Shown here in pieces: positions 19,539 to 28,127 of a stretch of DNA of 64,000 nucleotides. Source of the stretch: Bacteroidota bacterium (GTDB lineage: Bacteria > Bacteroidota > Ignavibacteria > Ignavibacteriales > Ignavibacteriaceae); contig JAJYDC010000015.1 in NCBI GenBank assembly GCA_021777835.1, positions 1 through 64,000 on the forward strand, in the 5' to 3' direction. A program made the translations under genes and the position numbers. Under the pieces are notes generated by a model. The model saw nothing but the letters and a program-made list of their open reading frames with translations. It was not told where the DNA came from and did no database searches. The number at the start of each line of letters is the position of its first letter. Positions within the stretch are counted from its first letter, which is position 1.

Positions 19539-20957
19539 GTGCTGAATAGGGTATTAAATAGTGAAACAAACATAATTATTACACCTCTAATATTTACGGT
19601 AATTGCGCTATTGCTTTTACAACACATACTGATTTGCATACTGATATTATTAGCTGCGATTACTCTTATAATAAGAGGCGGCAGGTATATAGCCCCGGTG
19701 TTAATTATTACTTATCTCACTATAACTAGCGACATTTCAGAAAACCTTAGGTTAGCGGTAAATGCATCGGCGTTTATAATCCTCAGCTTTAAGTTTATAA
19801 AAGATTATGGCTTTGACTTTGCGCAATACAAAAGAGTACCCACAAGCATAAAGTATTTTACAGCGTTTACTTTGCTGTCTATGATTGCTTCAACTATAAT
19901 GTCAGAGCAAATCATGGTAAGCTTAATTGAAGTTCTAAGACTTACAGTATTCTTTTATCTGATGTATGTCTTTTATAGTTATTTAAGAGAAACTAAAGAT
20001 GCAATTATTTATTTAGATTCTCTTGTCACTGCCGGTATAATACTCTCATTAGTAATCGCTTATTCGTTCTTATCGTCGAACGACAATATTTCAACACTTA
20101 AGCTGCAGTGGCTAATTCACGAAGGGGGATACATAAAAAATGTTGCGGCAGCAGGAGGAATATTTTCAGTTACAATCCCTTTTAACCTTGCAGCATTATT
20201 TATGGAAAGACTTAGCGTAAGAAAAATTAAGACTTTAATATGGATCTTTCTTATCATACAAGTCATTGCCTTACTTCTCACAAATAGCAGAGCAGCATTC
20301 CTTGCAGTATCAATAAGCACCGTTCTTATATTATTTATTTTGAGCAAATCAATTCTTAAAAGGATTATTTATTCAATAGCCGGCATATCGTTCACGGTGA
20401 TTATTTTCTTTCCAAAAGTATTTGAGATATTTTCGACATTTATAAGAGCAGGGAGAATATTCAAAAACACTCGCTATTATTTGTGGGATATTGCCTTTGG
20501 AGTTATTAGGGGTAACCCGGTGCTGGGATGTGGTCCTGGAATGTTTAAATTTTATATGTATAAATATTTACCTGTAATGCTTGGGAGCTGGACGGAAAGA
20601 CAAATTAACCGTGTATATATTGATGCCGGCACAGGTCATGCTCATAATTTTCTTTTATACAGAGCATCCGAAGGAGGTATATTCGGGCTACTCGGTGCAA
20701 TTGGGATGATTGCTATATTCTTTTACATATCGAAAAGAGTGTATGGCAAGGTGAAGCATAATAGAGACTGGGCTATAATTATAACTACTATTATTGCGGC
20801 GGGTATAGGACTAACTGCGCGTTCCTTTTTCGAGTCTACCGGCTTACTGACTAACGGCTGGATTACTCGTGACCTTCCGTTTTGGACATTATTTCTAATA
20901 GTGATTTTTCTTTATCAGAATTTAATAATTGCAGAAAGAAAAATCGAAGAGCTATAG
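19539..20957 (+). CDS. O-antigen polymerase/ligase-like membrane protein (Wzy/WaaL)
   Basis: A 472-residue protein with about 10-12 membrane helices. The family signature is the periplasmic loop with GNPVLGCGPGMFKFY and GTGHAHNFLLYRASEGGIFGLLG (Wzy_C type). LLTNSRAAFLAVSIS in the middle is also typical. GTG start, 3 bases after the previous stop. It is the likely polymerase of this cluster, but ligases share the fold. Confidence 0.88.
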   Translation: MLNRVLNSETNIIITPLIFTVIALLLLQHILICILILLAAITLIIRGGRYIAPVLIITYLTITSDISENLRLAVNASAFIILSFKFIKDYGFDFAQYKRVPTSIKYFTAFTLLSMIASTIMSEQIMVSLIEVLRLTVFFYLMYVFYSYLRETKDAIIYLDSLVTAGIILSLVIAYSFLSSNDNISTLKLQWLIHEGGYIKNVAAAGGIFSVTIPFNLAALFMERLSVRKIKTLIWIFLIIQVIALLLTNSRAAFLAVSISTVLILFILSKSILKRIIYSIAGISFTVIIFFPKVFEIFSTFIRAGRIFKNTRYYLWDIAFGVIRGNPVLGCGPGMFKFYMYKYLPVMLGSWTERQINRVYIDAGTGHAHNFLLYRASEGGIFGLLGAIGMIAIFFYISKRVYGKVKHNRDWAIIITTIIAAGIGLTARSFFESTGLLTNGWITRDLPFWTLFLIVIFLYQNLIIAERKIEEL

Positions 20958-20980
20958 CGAATGAATGGGAAACAGCTTCA

Positions 20981-22102
20981 ATGAAAATTCTTATCCTAGC
21001 AGATCCTGCTTCACCGCATACAATTAAATGGGTCACTAATCTATCAAAGAAAAACATTGAGATATTTTTATTTGGTTTAACCGGATATAAGACAGGCACT
21101 TATTCAAATCTTCCGAATCTGAAGATTCAAACTTTAGGTATGAAAGGAAAAGTATTTACAAAACCTGACGGCGCGCTTTCTAAAATAAATTACCTTAAAG
21201 CTTTACCGGTTATAAAAAAAATTATCAGAGAATTTAATCCTGATATACTGCATGCTCATTACGCTTCAAGCTATGGACTGCTTGGCGCTTTAAGTAGATT
21301 CCATCCTTTTGTACTTTCCATCTACGGTTCCGATGTTTATACTTTCCCGAGTAAGAATATCTTCACAAAGAAATTGTTTAAGTTCAATTTGCGGGCGGCT
21401 GATAAGATACTTTCTACAAGCAATATAATGGCTGAAGAAATAACGAAGTACACTAAAAAGCAGGTTGAAATAACGCCCTTCGGAATTGACCTAAATATTT
21501 TTCATCCTGCGGTAAGGGAAGAAAACTTATTTAGTGAAAATGACATTGTCGTAGGTACGGTAAAATCATTAGAAGATAAATATGGTATTGAATATTTGAT
21601 CAAGGCATTTAAACTTGTAAAGGATAGACATACGGAGACGTCGTTAAAACTTTTAATAACAGGGAAGGGGACAAAAGAAAGAGAACTGAAAGAACTTGTT
21701 GCTGAATTAAGGATTGGGGATGTAACAACATTTACCGGTTTTGTTGATTATGATAATGTTCATAAATACCAAAACATGATAGATATTGCTGTGTTTATTT
21801 CTACCGAAGACAGCGAGAGCTTCGGCGTATCGGTATTAGAAGCCTCGGCATGTGCAAAGCCAGTAATAGTTTCAGACGCCGGGGGCTTGCCGGAAGCGGT
21901 TGAAAAAAATATTACCGGACTCATAGTAAAGAAGAAAAACATTATGCAGACCGCAGATGCTATTGAGGAGCTTCTGTTTAATAATGAATTGAGATTAAGA
22001 CTTGGAGAGAACGGCAGGAAGAGAGTCAGTAAAAAATATAATCTAGAGGATAATGTGCTTCAAATGTTGGGCATATATAATGACTTCATAAAACACCCGT
22101 GA
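20981..22102 (+). CDS. glycosyltransferase family 4
   Basis: A GT-B glycosyltransferase of about 373 residues. The frame is open upstream to a TTG at 20882, but that would overlap the previous gene by 76 bp. The ATG at 20981 gives the normal family N terminus MKILILADPASPHTIKWV. Motifs include HAHYASSYG, SIYGSDVY, EITPFGIDLNIFHP and the C-terminal donor motif EDSESFGVSVLEASACAKPVIVSDAGGLPEAV. It is the last gene of the polysaccharide operon. Confidence 0.93.
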   Translation: MKILILADPASPHTIKWVTNLSKKNIEIFLFGLTGYKTGTYSNLPNLKIQTLGMKGKVFTKPDGALSKINYLKALPVIKKIIREFNPDILHAHYASSYGLLGALSRFHPFVLSIYGSDVYTFPSKNIFTKKLFKFNLRAADKILSTSNIMAEEITKYTKKQVEITPFGIDLNIFHPAVREENLFSENDIVVGTVKSLEDKYGIEYLIKAFKLVKDRHTETSLKLLITGKGTKERELKELVAELRIGDVTTFTGFVDYDNVHKYQNMIDIAVFISTEDSESFGVSVLEASACAKPVIVSDAGGLPEAVEKNITGLIVKKKNIMQTADAIEELLFNNELRLRLGENGRKRVSKKYNLEDNVLQMLGIYNDFIKHP

Positions 22103-22132
22103 TGATCAAATGAAAATCAAATAAATAGTAAC

Positions 22133-22861
22133 TTATTTTTCCTTCTGTGCACCGAAAGCAGCAAAGCAAGAATTCTTATGAAGAATATCGACACTAACAA
22201 AACCGACTTTCCGTAATAAATCAATTTGATAAGATACAGGACGCGGTGTATCTTCAATATCAATATAACCAAAGACCTTTTTCCTATATTCAGCGCCCCC
22301 AAGACCTTCAAGATAATTGCCGTAACGATTCCACATCATATCATTAACCTCTTGGTTTTCATGACTTACAATATCAGTAATCCAAATACATCCGCCTGGA
22401 GCAGTCAAATCATAAATCCTTGAGAAAGTCATCTCCCAATCGTTATCATCGCGTAAGTGATGCAGCACTGCCGCAGCTAAGATAATATCATAATGATTTT
22501 TAGGCAGGGGAGCAACTCTAATATCATCCTGTATTATGCTGACGGCGCCCTTATTTACTGCCGATATCCTCTGATAAGCCCGGTCAAGCATAGGTTTGCT
22601 GATATCCAAAAGATCGCAATTCAAAGGATTTATATACTGCAAAAGCTTAAGAGTATTATTACCTGCGCCGCATCCTATATCCAGTAAATATTTAGCATTG
22701 GGGTTTGACGCGGCTGCTGCCTTAGTAATTAACTCCATTGATAATGCTGCGTCAATAGTAGCTTGCTGACCGGTCTCTAAATTTGAAAAGCGTTCAACAT
22801 CGTTATCAAATCGTTTTCGTATATCATCTAGAGTAGATTTATTCTCTAATTTAGTTTTCAT
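22133..22861 (-). CDS. class I SAM-dependent methyltransferase
   Basis: A 242-residue protein with motif I LLDIGCGAGNNTLKL, CDLLDISKPML at the second strand, and LAAAVLHHLRDDNDWE followed by LTAPGGCIWITD. The N terminus (RKRFDNDVERFSNLETGQQATIDAALSMELI) belongs to a family of unassigned methyltransferases in Bacteroidota-like genomes. It faces the polysaccharide operon tail to tail and is probably independent of it. Confidence 0.85.
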   Translation of the reverse strand: MKTKLENKSTLDDIRKRFDNDVERFSNLETGQQATIDAALSMELITKAAAASNPNAKYLLDIGCGAGNNTLKLLQYINPLNCDLLDISKPMLDRAYQRISAVNKGAVSIIQDDIRVAPLPKNHYDIILAAAVLHHLRDDNDWEMTFSRIYDLTAPGGCIWITDIVSHENQEVNDMMWNRYGNYLEGLGGAEYRKKVFGYIDIEDTPRPVSYQIDLLRKVGFVSVDILHKNSCFAAFGAQKEK

Positions 22862-22934
22862 CTTTTACAATTATTTTATTTAAATAAAATATAATACCTG
22901 TGCATGATAATTCTTTAAAGGTATCTTCCGGATA

Positions 22935-23444
22935 CTACCATTTATTAGTATGTACACGGTTAATGTTAAACCGTTCTTCATTTTCTATTACTTCAGCAGG
23001 AAAGCCGATTGAAATTGCCGTAACGGGGAGAATACTGTCAGGCAATTCAAATTTCTTTTTTAATCCTGCGATTACATCTTTGTTAGGATAGACACTAAGC
23101 CAAACGGCCCCAAGACCAAGCGAATGAACAGTTACTAAGGCATTCTGAGTAGCAGCCGCACAGTCTTGAACGATATAATCGGTACTCCTTTCAAGCTCTG
23201 TGTCACCGCAAATAATAATTAAGAGAGTAGTTTGTTTAAGCATATCAGCATGCGGGAAAATATTTTGTAATTCGTTAATAACATTCTTTTTATTAACAAC
23301 TATGAAATGCCAGGGTTGATAATTCATAGCCGAAGGGGCATACATAGCTGAACGTAGAATTGTATTTATATTATCCTCAGTGATATTTTGATCAGTATAT
23401 TGACGAATGCTGCGGCGGTTTATAATTGCCTCTATAGTATCCAT
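22935..23444 (-). CDS. nitroreductase family protein
   Basis: An FMN-dependent oxidoreductase-like protein of 169 residues. The frame opens further upstream (to 23495), but the ATG at 23444 is preceded by AAAGGTGAGG and gives the family N terminus MDTIEAIINRRSIRQYTD. YAPSAMNYQPWHFIVVN, QDCAAATQNALVTVHSLGLGAVWL and the C-terminal GFPAEV are typical. Substrate unknown. It is separated from the methyltransferase gene by about 70 bp. Confidence 0.9.
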   Translation of the reverse strand: MDTIEAIINRRSIRQYTDQNITEDNINTILRSAMYAPSAMNYQPWHFIVVNKKNVINELQNIFPHADMLKQTTLLIIICGDTELERSTDYIVQDCAAATQNALVTVHSLGLGAVWLSVYPNKDVIAGLKKKFELPDSILPVTAISIGFPAEVIENEERFNINRVHTNKW

Positions 23445-23967
23445 AACCTCACCTTTAATGTTTCTAATTAATTTTTCGATTACAAACTTAACCAAATAAA
23501 TTAATAGTAGCTTAAATATGGACGGATGGAAAAAAAATTCTGTAAGAAGGATCTTGCCAAGACTTAAAACCGGGACAATATATTTTGAATACCGGGAAGA
23601 GAAATAATGCGAAAAATTATCCTGCGGAAATCATAAAACTAATAGAATAGTTGTCAAAAATAGCAGACTTTATTGAAGAGAGTATTACAGGTACAAGATA
23701 AGAGCAAGATAGGTACAAGATATCAAAAATGAGAATAATGCGAAAATGAAGCAAAAACGAAGTATTTGAGAAATGTAAATTTTACCGTCTGCCAAAATGG
23801 CAGACTCAATAAATACTGAAAGAGGTCAATAAAAATGATAACCTTTTAAGAAAAAGATTAATAACTAATTAAATATACCGATTTTTAGAAAAATAATGAA
23901 ACGTTTCAGTAATTGGCGAGAAACTGAAAATCGATTTTAAGCGGATAATTCAAATTAAGTAAGCTAA
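23445..23967. other. AT-rich intergenic region with small repeats
   Basis: No credible gene. It contains three 11-base tandem units at 23689-23721 (AGGTACAAGAT, AAGAGCAAGAT, AGGTACAAGAT) and a perfect short palindrome at 23787-23805. AATAATGCGAAAA recurs near 23612 and 23737. It is the left border of the REP-rich region. Confidence 0.6.
23787..23805. repeat. perfect inverted repeat GTCTGCCA-AAA-TGGCAGAC
   Basis: Two 8-base arms around AAA. It resembles the REP palindromes downstream in carrying GTCTG/CAGAC, but it differs in length and centre and lacks GTAG at its foot. It is not followed by a T run on either strand. Confidence 0.7.
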
Positions 23968-24202
23968 AATAATTTAATCCTCGTAGCACAGACTATCAGT
24001 CTGTGTCTTAACGTAATGGAAAATGAGAAAGCATTTTAAGAAAAATGAAATAGTAATCTATTTTAGTTAAAAGTTTTGGTGAAATAAATCTCAAGTATCA
24101 GAAACATAAATAACTAGTAAATATCATTTATAAAGGTTAAAATTTATTTAGCCGTAATTAAAACGCACAGAATGATAGTCTGTGCTACGGGGGAAAATTA
24201 TT
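23968..24202. repeat. REP-pair (BIME-like) module 1
   Basis: Bounded by palindromes at 23986-24006 and 24165-24185 (start-to-start 179 bp). The left one is preceded by CGTAG and the right one is followed by CTACG, so the two REPs point toward each other. The outer flanks AATAATTT and AAATTATT are also inverted. The interior of about 158 bp is shared with modules 2, 3 and 4. The right palindrome has one arm mismatch (GAATG for GACTG). Confidence 0.88.
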
Positions 24203-24513
24203 AGTAGTATATGCATAAATATTTTTATGAATGGAAAAGAACATCGCAGAATTGAGGAAGAAATGTTTTATGCTTAATATCGTTAAAGAATAAAATCGAT
24301 TTAATATATAAAATGAGTATTTGTAAAATACTGCAAATTGAATTTAAGGGGCATTTTATTTACGGGTAAGGGTAAATGTATGGTAGCTAGGTAGATCGAG
24401 GCTCTGAGAGGAAAAAACGGGCTAAAACCTACGCTATTTCGTATGGTTTTTTAGGGTTGAGTTATTGAATATACAGCATTAAATATTGAGGGGACAAATC
24501 AAAAATAATTTAA
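24203..24513. other. conserved spacer between REP pairs, copy A
   Basis: About 310 bp without an ORF, nearly identical to 27804-28127 in copy B. It holds GTATGGTAGC...GATCGAGGCTCTGAG and ends in a hairpin with a T run (24424-24452). Conservation without coding potential suggests either a recent duplication or a non-coding RNA; the sequence alone cannot decide. Confidence 0.6.
24424..24452 (+). terminator. terminator-like hairpin inside the conserved spacer (copy A)
   Basis: AAAACCTACG pairs with CGTATGGTTTT (one bulged T) around CTATTT, and the 3' arm runs into TTTTTT. The same hairpin is kept at 28035-28063. Confidence 0.5.
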
Positions 24514-24742
24514 TCTTCGTAGCACAGACTATTAGTCTGTGCCTTAACGTAACGGAAAAAGTGAAAGCACTATAAGGAAAATGAAATAGTAATCTATTTT
24601 GCTTAAATGTTTTGGTAAAATAAATCTCAAGTGTTAGAAGCATAAATAACTAGTAAATATCATTTATAAAGGTTATAATTTATTTAGGTGTAATTAAAAC
24701 GCACAGACTGATAGTCTGTGCTACGGGGGGGGGAAATTATTA
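24504..24742. repeat. REP-pair (BIME-like) module 2
   Basis: Palindromes at 24522-24542 and 24701-24721, again 179 bp apart and facing each other. The left foot reads TTCGTAG instead of CTCGTAG, and the right end is followed by a run of nine G. The interior matches module 1. Confidence 0.88.
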
Positions 24743-25242
24743 GTAGTAAATGAATAAAATGTTTTATGACTAATATCGTTAAAGAATAAAATCGATTTAA
24801 CAAATAATACTGATAATTTTGGGGTATTGCATATCGATTCTACAAAGAATTGACAACGGCACTATAGTAAATATTTATTAAATATTTCTTTTAACAAAGA
24901 GCCTGCAAATATCCAGTATGCAAACTGTATAGTGTGCCATTTTTTATAAGTTCTCTTGTATAGTAGCTAAGAATTATTTAAACTTATGCAATAATTTATT
25001 GGGATAAGGTATTTGGCTTAGCGATGAATACTGAAAATAAATTTCAAATTGATTTAAGTGGGGAAAAGCAGCGATGCTCAACAACTTAATAACTTCCAGC
25101 AAGCACTTCATAAATGTAATTCCGGATAAAGGAATTGTATTCTCATTTCTAAAAAGTAATTCGAAATTCTATAATAAATATTATACATTACAAATAACTT
25201 ACAGGGTTGAAATTATACCCGATCATTTAAGCGGAGGGAATC
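24743..25242. other. intergenic region before the TlpA-like gene
   Basis: The first 70 bases are a degenerate copy of the REP spacer. The rest is AT-rich. A small ORF of 58 codons runs from ATG 25074 (weak GTGGGG before it) to 25250 and overlaps the start of the TlpA-like gene; I do not recognise its product. GGAGGG at 25232-25237 is the Shine-Dalgarno site of the downstream gene. Confidence 0.5.
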
Positions 25243-26874
25243 ATGCGTAGCGTAAAATTTCTTTTAGCCATTATGTTTTCGTTTATAGCTATCGTTCATG
25301 CGCAGACAATTGTTAAAGGTACTCTGCTCGGCTATGACGGAAAACCAATGATAAATGCAAACGTTGTAATAAAACAGCCTTTGGATAATGCGGTTTTCAA
25401 ATCGTATGATGTCGGTAAGGATGGAAAATTTAAATTTAAAGTGGATACTACCGGAATCTGGATATTATATTTTATTGGAGTTAATCATACGGCATATCAG
25501 ACAGCTCTCTATGTTGATAAGCCTGCAACTTTAGATTTAAACGTTCGGCTTAGTACTTATGAATATTTATCTGATTTCAGTCATGCGGAAATTATGGGCA
25601 ATTTTAATAATTGGTTAGCCCCGAATGTTAAGATGGAGAAAAATTCAGATGGCACATATTCAGCAGAGATTGACTCCAAATCTGATTCTGTAATATACAG
25701 GTTGTTAAATGTAGCAAAAGGGGATGCTGTTGAAGGGACAGATGCAAGTAGTTACATCTATAACGATTTCGAAGGTTACAACTCTGTTATTTTATCAAAG
25801 CCCGGGAAAGTTAAAATTGTTTTCGATCCTAAAAAGATTGTTAAATCAACAAGATCAAATGAAGCAACTTTTTCAGATTCAGCTTCTTTAACTGTTCAAT
25901 TTGCAATTACGTATAATAAAATATTAGCAAATAGATTAGCCATAAAGAAGGCTATAATGGAATATCAAAGCTCCGGAAAAGATCTTCATGCATTCAGATA
26001 CGATTGGACAAAAGAGGTTGACTTATTTACATCTGAAATTAAAGCAGAAAAAAATAATCTAATTAGAAATGAGTTATTAACTGGCTACTTAGATCTTGCA
26101 ACCATGACTGCAAAGGTAGACAGTGCTATGGTTGTAAAAGCAATTAAAGATATACCTCCATCCTCATTTTTATGGTCTCTTAATCCAGACATATTACAAT
26201 CTGTCTTCAGTATCGCAGGAGTAAGAGGAGAGAAATATGAAGAAAGTCTGAAGCGATTTGTAAGTGAAAATAAAAACGTAAATGTTAAATCTTTTGCGCT
26301 TTTTTTATTGTTTATGGATGCAAGAACTCAAAAGAAAGAGGACGATGCATCTAAGTATTACAAAACCCTTGTCAGCGAATACGCTAACACTTATATAGGT
26401 GCAATGGTTAAGAAAGGTTTCTCCGATGTAGTCCACATAAAAGTCGGAAGTCCTATTCCGAAATTTTCATTTGTTTCATTAGATGATTCATCTAAGGTTG
26501 TAACAAACGAGTCTCTTAAAGGTAAGAATTATTTGATAGACTTTTGGGCAACCTGGTGCGGACCATGCGTAGGTCAAATGAAGCTACTTAATGATGCATA
26601 CGAAAAATATAAAAATAAAAACTTTACGATAGTAAGCGTATCGTTTGATAGAACTCCGCAGGACATAATAAAATTCAGAAATGAGAAATGGAAGATGCCC
26701 TGGTTCAATTCATTCCTTGCAGCAAACATGCAGTCAAGTATTCAAAAAGAATTTGATATCATGGGCATACCAAATCCCATATTAGTAAACGACAAAGGAA
26801 TAGTTGTTGCGGTATTAGGAGATTTATACGGCGAAAAACTGGATAAAACGCTCGGTAATTTGTTGAATAAATAA
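25243..26874 (+). CDS. secreted TlpA-like thioredoxin-fold protein
   Basis: A 543-residue protein with a signal peptide (cleaved after about IVHAQ). An N-terminal strand-rich part resembles a carboxypeptidase-regulatory-like domain (GTLLGYDGKPMINANVVIK), followed by SHAEIMGNFNNWLAPNVKMEK, which recalls the AMPK-type carbohydrate-binding fold. A helical middle comes next, then a TlpA/ResA-type C-terminal domain with FWATWCGPC (Cys439, Cys442) and the cis-Pro region MGIPNPILVN. It is probably a periplasmic thiol-disulfide protein. It sits between the two large repeat copies and has no operon partner. Confidence 0.85.
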   Translation: MRSVKFLLAIMFSFIAIVHAQTIVKGTLLGYDGKPMINANVVIKQPLDNAVFKSYDVGKDGKFKFKVDTTGIWILYFIGVNHTAYQTALYVDKPATLDLNVRLSTYEYLSDFSHAEIMGNFNNWLAPNVKMEKNSDGTYSAEIDSKSDSVIYRLLNVAKGDAVEGTDASSYIYNDFEGYNSVILSKPGKVKIVFDPKKIVKSTRSNEATFSDSASLTVQFAITYNKILANRLAIKKAIMEYQSSGKDLHAFRYDWTKEVDLFTSEIKAEKNNLIRNELLTGYLDLATMTAKVDSAMVVKAIKDIPPSSFLWSLNPDILQSVFSIAGVRGEKYEESLKRFVSENKNVNVKSFALFLLFMDARTQKKEDDASKYYKTLVSEYANTYIGAMVKKGFSDVVHIKVGSPIPKFSFVSLDDSSKVVTNESLKGKNYLIDFWATWCGPCVGQMKLLNDAYEKYKNKNFTIVSVSFDRTPQDIIKFRNEKWKMPWFNSFLAANMQSSIQKEFDIMGIPNPILVNDKGIVVAVLGDLYGEKLDKTLGNLLNK

Positions 26875-26911
26875 AGTGCTGTTCTATTTAAGTTAGCTAA
26901 AATAATTTAAT

Positions 26912-27127
26912 CCTCGTAGCACAGACTATTAGTCTGTGCCTTAACGTAACTGAAAATGTGAAAGTACTAAGAGAATAATAAACCATTGTATTTATTTTAC
27001 TTAAATGTTTTGGTGAAATAAATTTCAAGTGTCAGAAACATAAATAACTAGTAAATATCATTTATAACGGTTAAAATTTATTTAGCCGTAATTAAAACGC
27101 ACAGACTAATAGTCTGTGCTACGGGGG
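26912..27127. repeat. REP-pair (BIME-like) module 3
   Basis: Palindromes at 26919-26939 and 27099-27119 (180 bp apart). Both arms are perfect: GCACAGACT, three-base centre, AGTCTGTGC. The left foot is CCTCGTAG, and the right end is CTACGGGGG. It lies 37 bp downstream of the TlpA-like stop and 20 bp before the RAYT start. Confidence 0.9.
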
Positions 27128-27146
27128 AGGATGTAAGACTGTAAGC

Positions 27147-27728
27147 ATGAATAGACAATTTCATCGCCGTAATTTGCCACACCTTCATTCTGATGATGGA
27201 ATATATTTCGTTACTTTCCGGCTGGCTAATACTATTCCACACGCTATGCTTGATAAAATTAAGTGCAATAAACCCGATTGGAATTTTGAAGAATATAAAA
27301 AAGCATTTCTTAAATATGATTCATTACTTAATAACAATGAAGCCGGAGTAAGTTACCTTTCTCAAAAAGAAATATCAGATACTTGTAAGATGACTCTCCA
27401 TTATCCTGATGGCAAGGATTATAAACTTATTTGTTATTGCATTATGCCAAATCATATTCATTTTGTGTTTGAGCTTTTGCCGGGCAATAAGGGACTAAGT
27501 AAAATTATGCAAAGTGTAAAAGGCATTTCCTCTAGGGAGTGTAATTTAATTCTGCAAAGAGACGGTAAATTCTGGCAGGATGAAAGCTATGATAGACTGC
27601 TACGCAATGAGGTTGAACTGTATTTTGTTATTAAGTATGTTTTGATAAATCCTGTAGAATCTGGGTTAGTGAATAATTGGCAGGGCTGGGAATATACTTA
27701 TTGCCATAAGGATTATGTCGTTTTGTAA
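27147..27728 (+). CDS. REP-associated tyrosine transposase (RAYT, Y1/HUH family)
   Basis: A 193-residue single-strand transposase-like protein of the IS200/IS605-related Y1 family. The N terminus (YFVTFRLANTIPHAML) is typical. The metal-binding HUH motif is IMPNHIHFVFEL (His103, His105), and the catalytic Tyr is probably Tyr164 in IKYVLINPVESGLV. FWQDESYDRLLR and the C-terminal W.GWEYT also fit RAYTs. The length is complete and the frame intact. Palindromes with GTAG feet flank it closely on both sides, the known partner sequence of RAYTs. These proteins cut and rejoin REP hairpins; whether they mobilise them is still debated. Confidence 0.93.
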   Translation: MNRQFHRRNLPHLHSDDGIYFVTFRLANTIPHAMLDKIKCNKPDWNFEEYKKAFLKYDSLLNNNEAGVSYLSQKEISDTCKMTLHYPDGKDYKLICYCIMPNHIHFVFELLPGNKGLSKIMQSVKGISSRECNLILQRDGKFWQDESYDRLLRNEVELYFVIKYVLINPVESGLVNNWQGWEYTYCHKDYVVL

Positions 27729-27774
27729 AAACATACACTGTACTGATATATTTTTGGCATAGTATAATAGAACG

Positions 27775-27795
27775 GCACAGACTGATAGTCTGTGC
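27775..27795. repeat. single REP palindrome downstream of the RAYT gene
   Basis: GCACAGACT, centre GAT, AGTCTGTGC, followed by CTACGGGGG on the plus strand. It is in the same orientation as the right REP of each pair and forms the right end of the unit inserted in copy B. Confidence 0.9.
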
Positions 27796-27803
27796 TACGG
27801 GGG

Positions 27804-28127
27804 AAGATATTTTAGTAGTATATGCATAAATATTTTTATGAATGGAAAAGAACATCGCAGAATTGAGGAAGAAATGTTTTATGCTTAATATCGTTAAAGA
27901 ATAAAATCGATTTAATAAATAAAATGAGTATTTGTAAAAAACTGCAAATTGAATTTAAGGGGCGTTTTATTTACGGGTAAGGGTAAATGTATGGTAGCTA
28001 GGTAGATCGAGGCTCTGAGAGAAAAAAACGGGCTAAAACCTACGCTATTTCGTATGGTTTTTTATGGTTGAGTTATTGAATATACAGCATTAAATATTGA
28101 TGAGACAAATCAAAATAAATTATCAAG
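27804..28127. other. conserved spacer between REPs, copy B
   Basis: Nearly identical to 24203-24513, including TGCATAAATATTTTTATGAA, the GGTAGATCGAGGCTCTGAGA stretch and the terminator-like hairpin at 28035-28063. No ORF of note. Confidence 0.6.
28035..28063 (+). terminator. terminator-like hairpin inside the conserved spacer (copy B)
   Basis: Same stem, loop and T run as at 24424-24452: AAAACCTACG against CGTATGGTTTT, then TTT. Confidence 0.5.

Larger units (their letters stand above)
23954..24733. repeat. large direct repeat, copy A (two REP pairs plus long spacer, no transposase)
   Basis: Order: REP pair module 1, a spacer of about 310 bp, REP pair module 2. The same order and sequence recur at 26888-28352, where a RAYT gene and one extra palindrome are inserted after the first pair. 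The left flank TAAGTAAGCTAAAATAAT matches that of copy B. A shortened third copy of the spacer start follows at about 24734-24810 (it shares ATATCGTTAAAGAATAAAAT). Confidence 0.85.

Noticed and set aside
20882-20980. TTG start for the GT4 glycosyltransferase
   Set aside because: It would overlap the polymerase gene by 76 bp and add a tail with no family match; ATG 20981 gives the standard N terminus.
23445-23495. Upstream start for the nitroreductase
   Set aside because: The ATG at 23444 has a good Shine-Dalgarno sequence and the correct family N terminus.
23787-23805. The GTCTGCCA palindrome as another REP copy
   Set aside because: Different arms and centre, and no GTAG at its foot.
27631-27855. 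74-codon ORF opposite the end of the RAYT gene
   Set aside because: Runs across the REP palindrome with no start signal or known domain.
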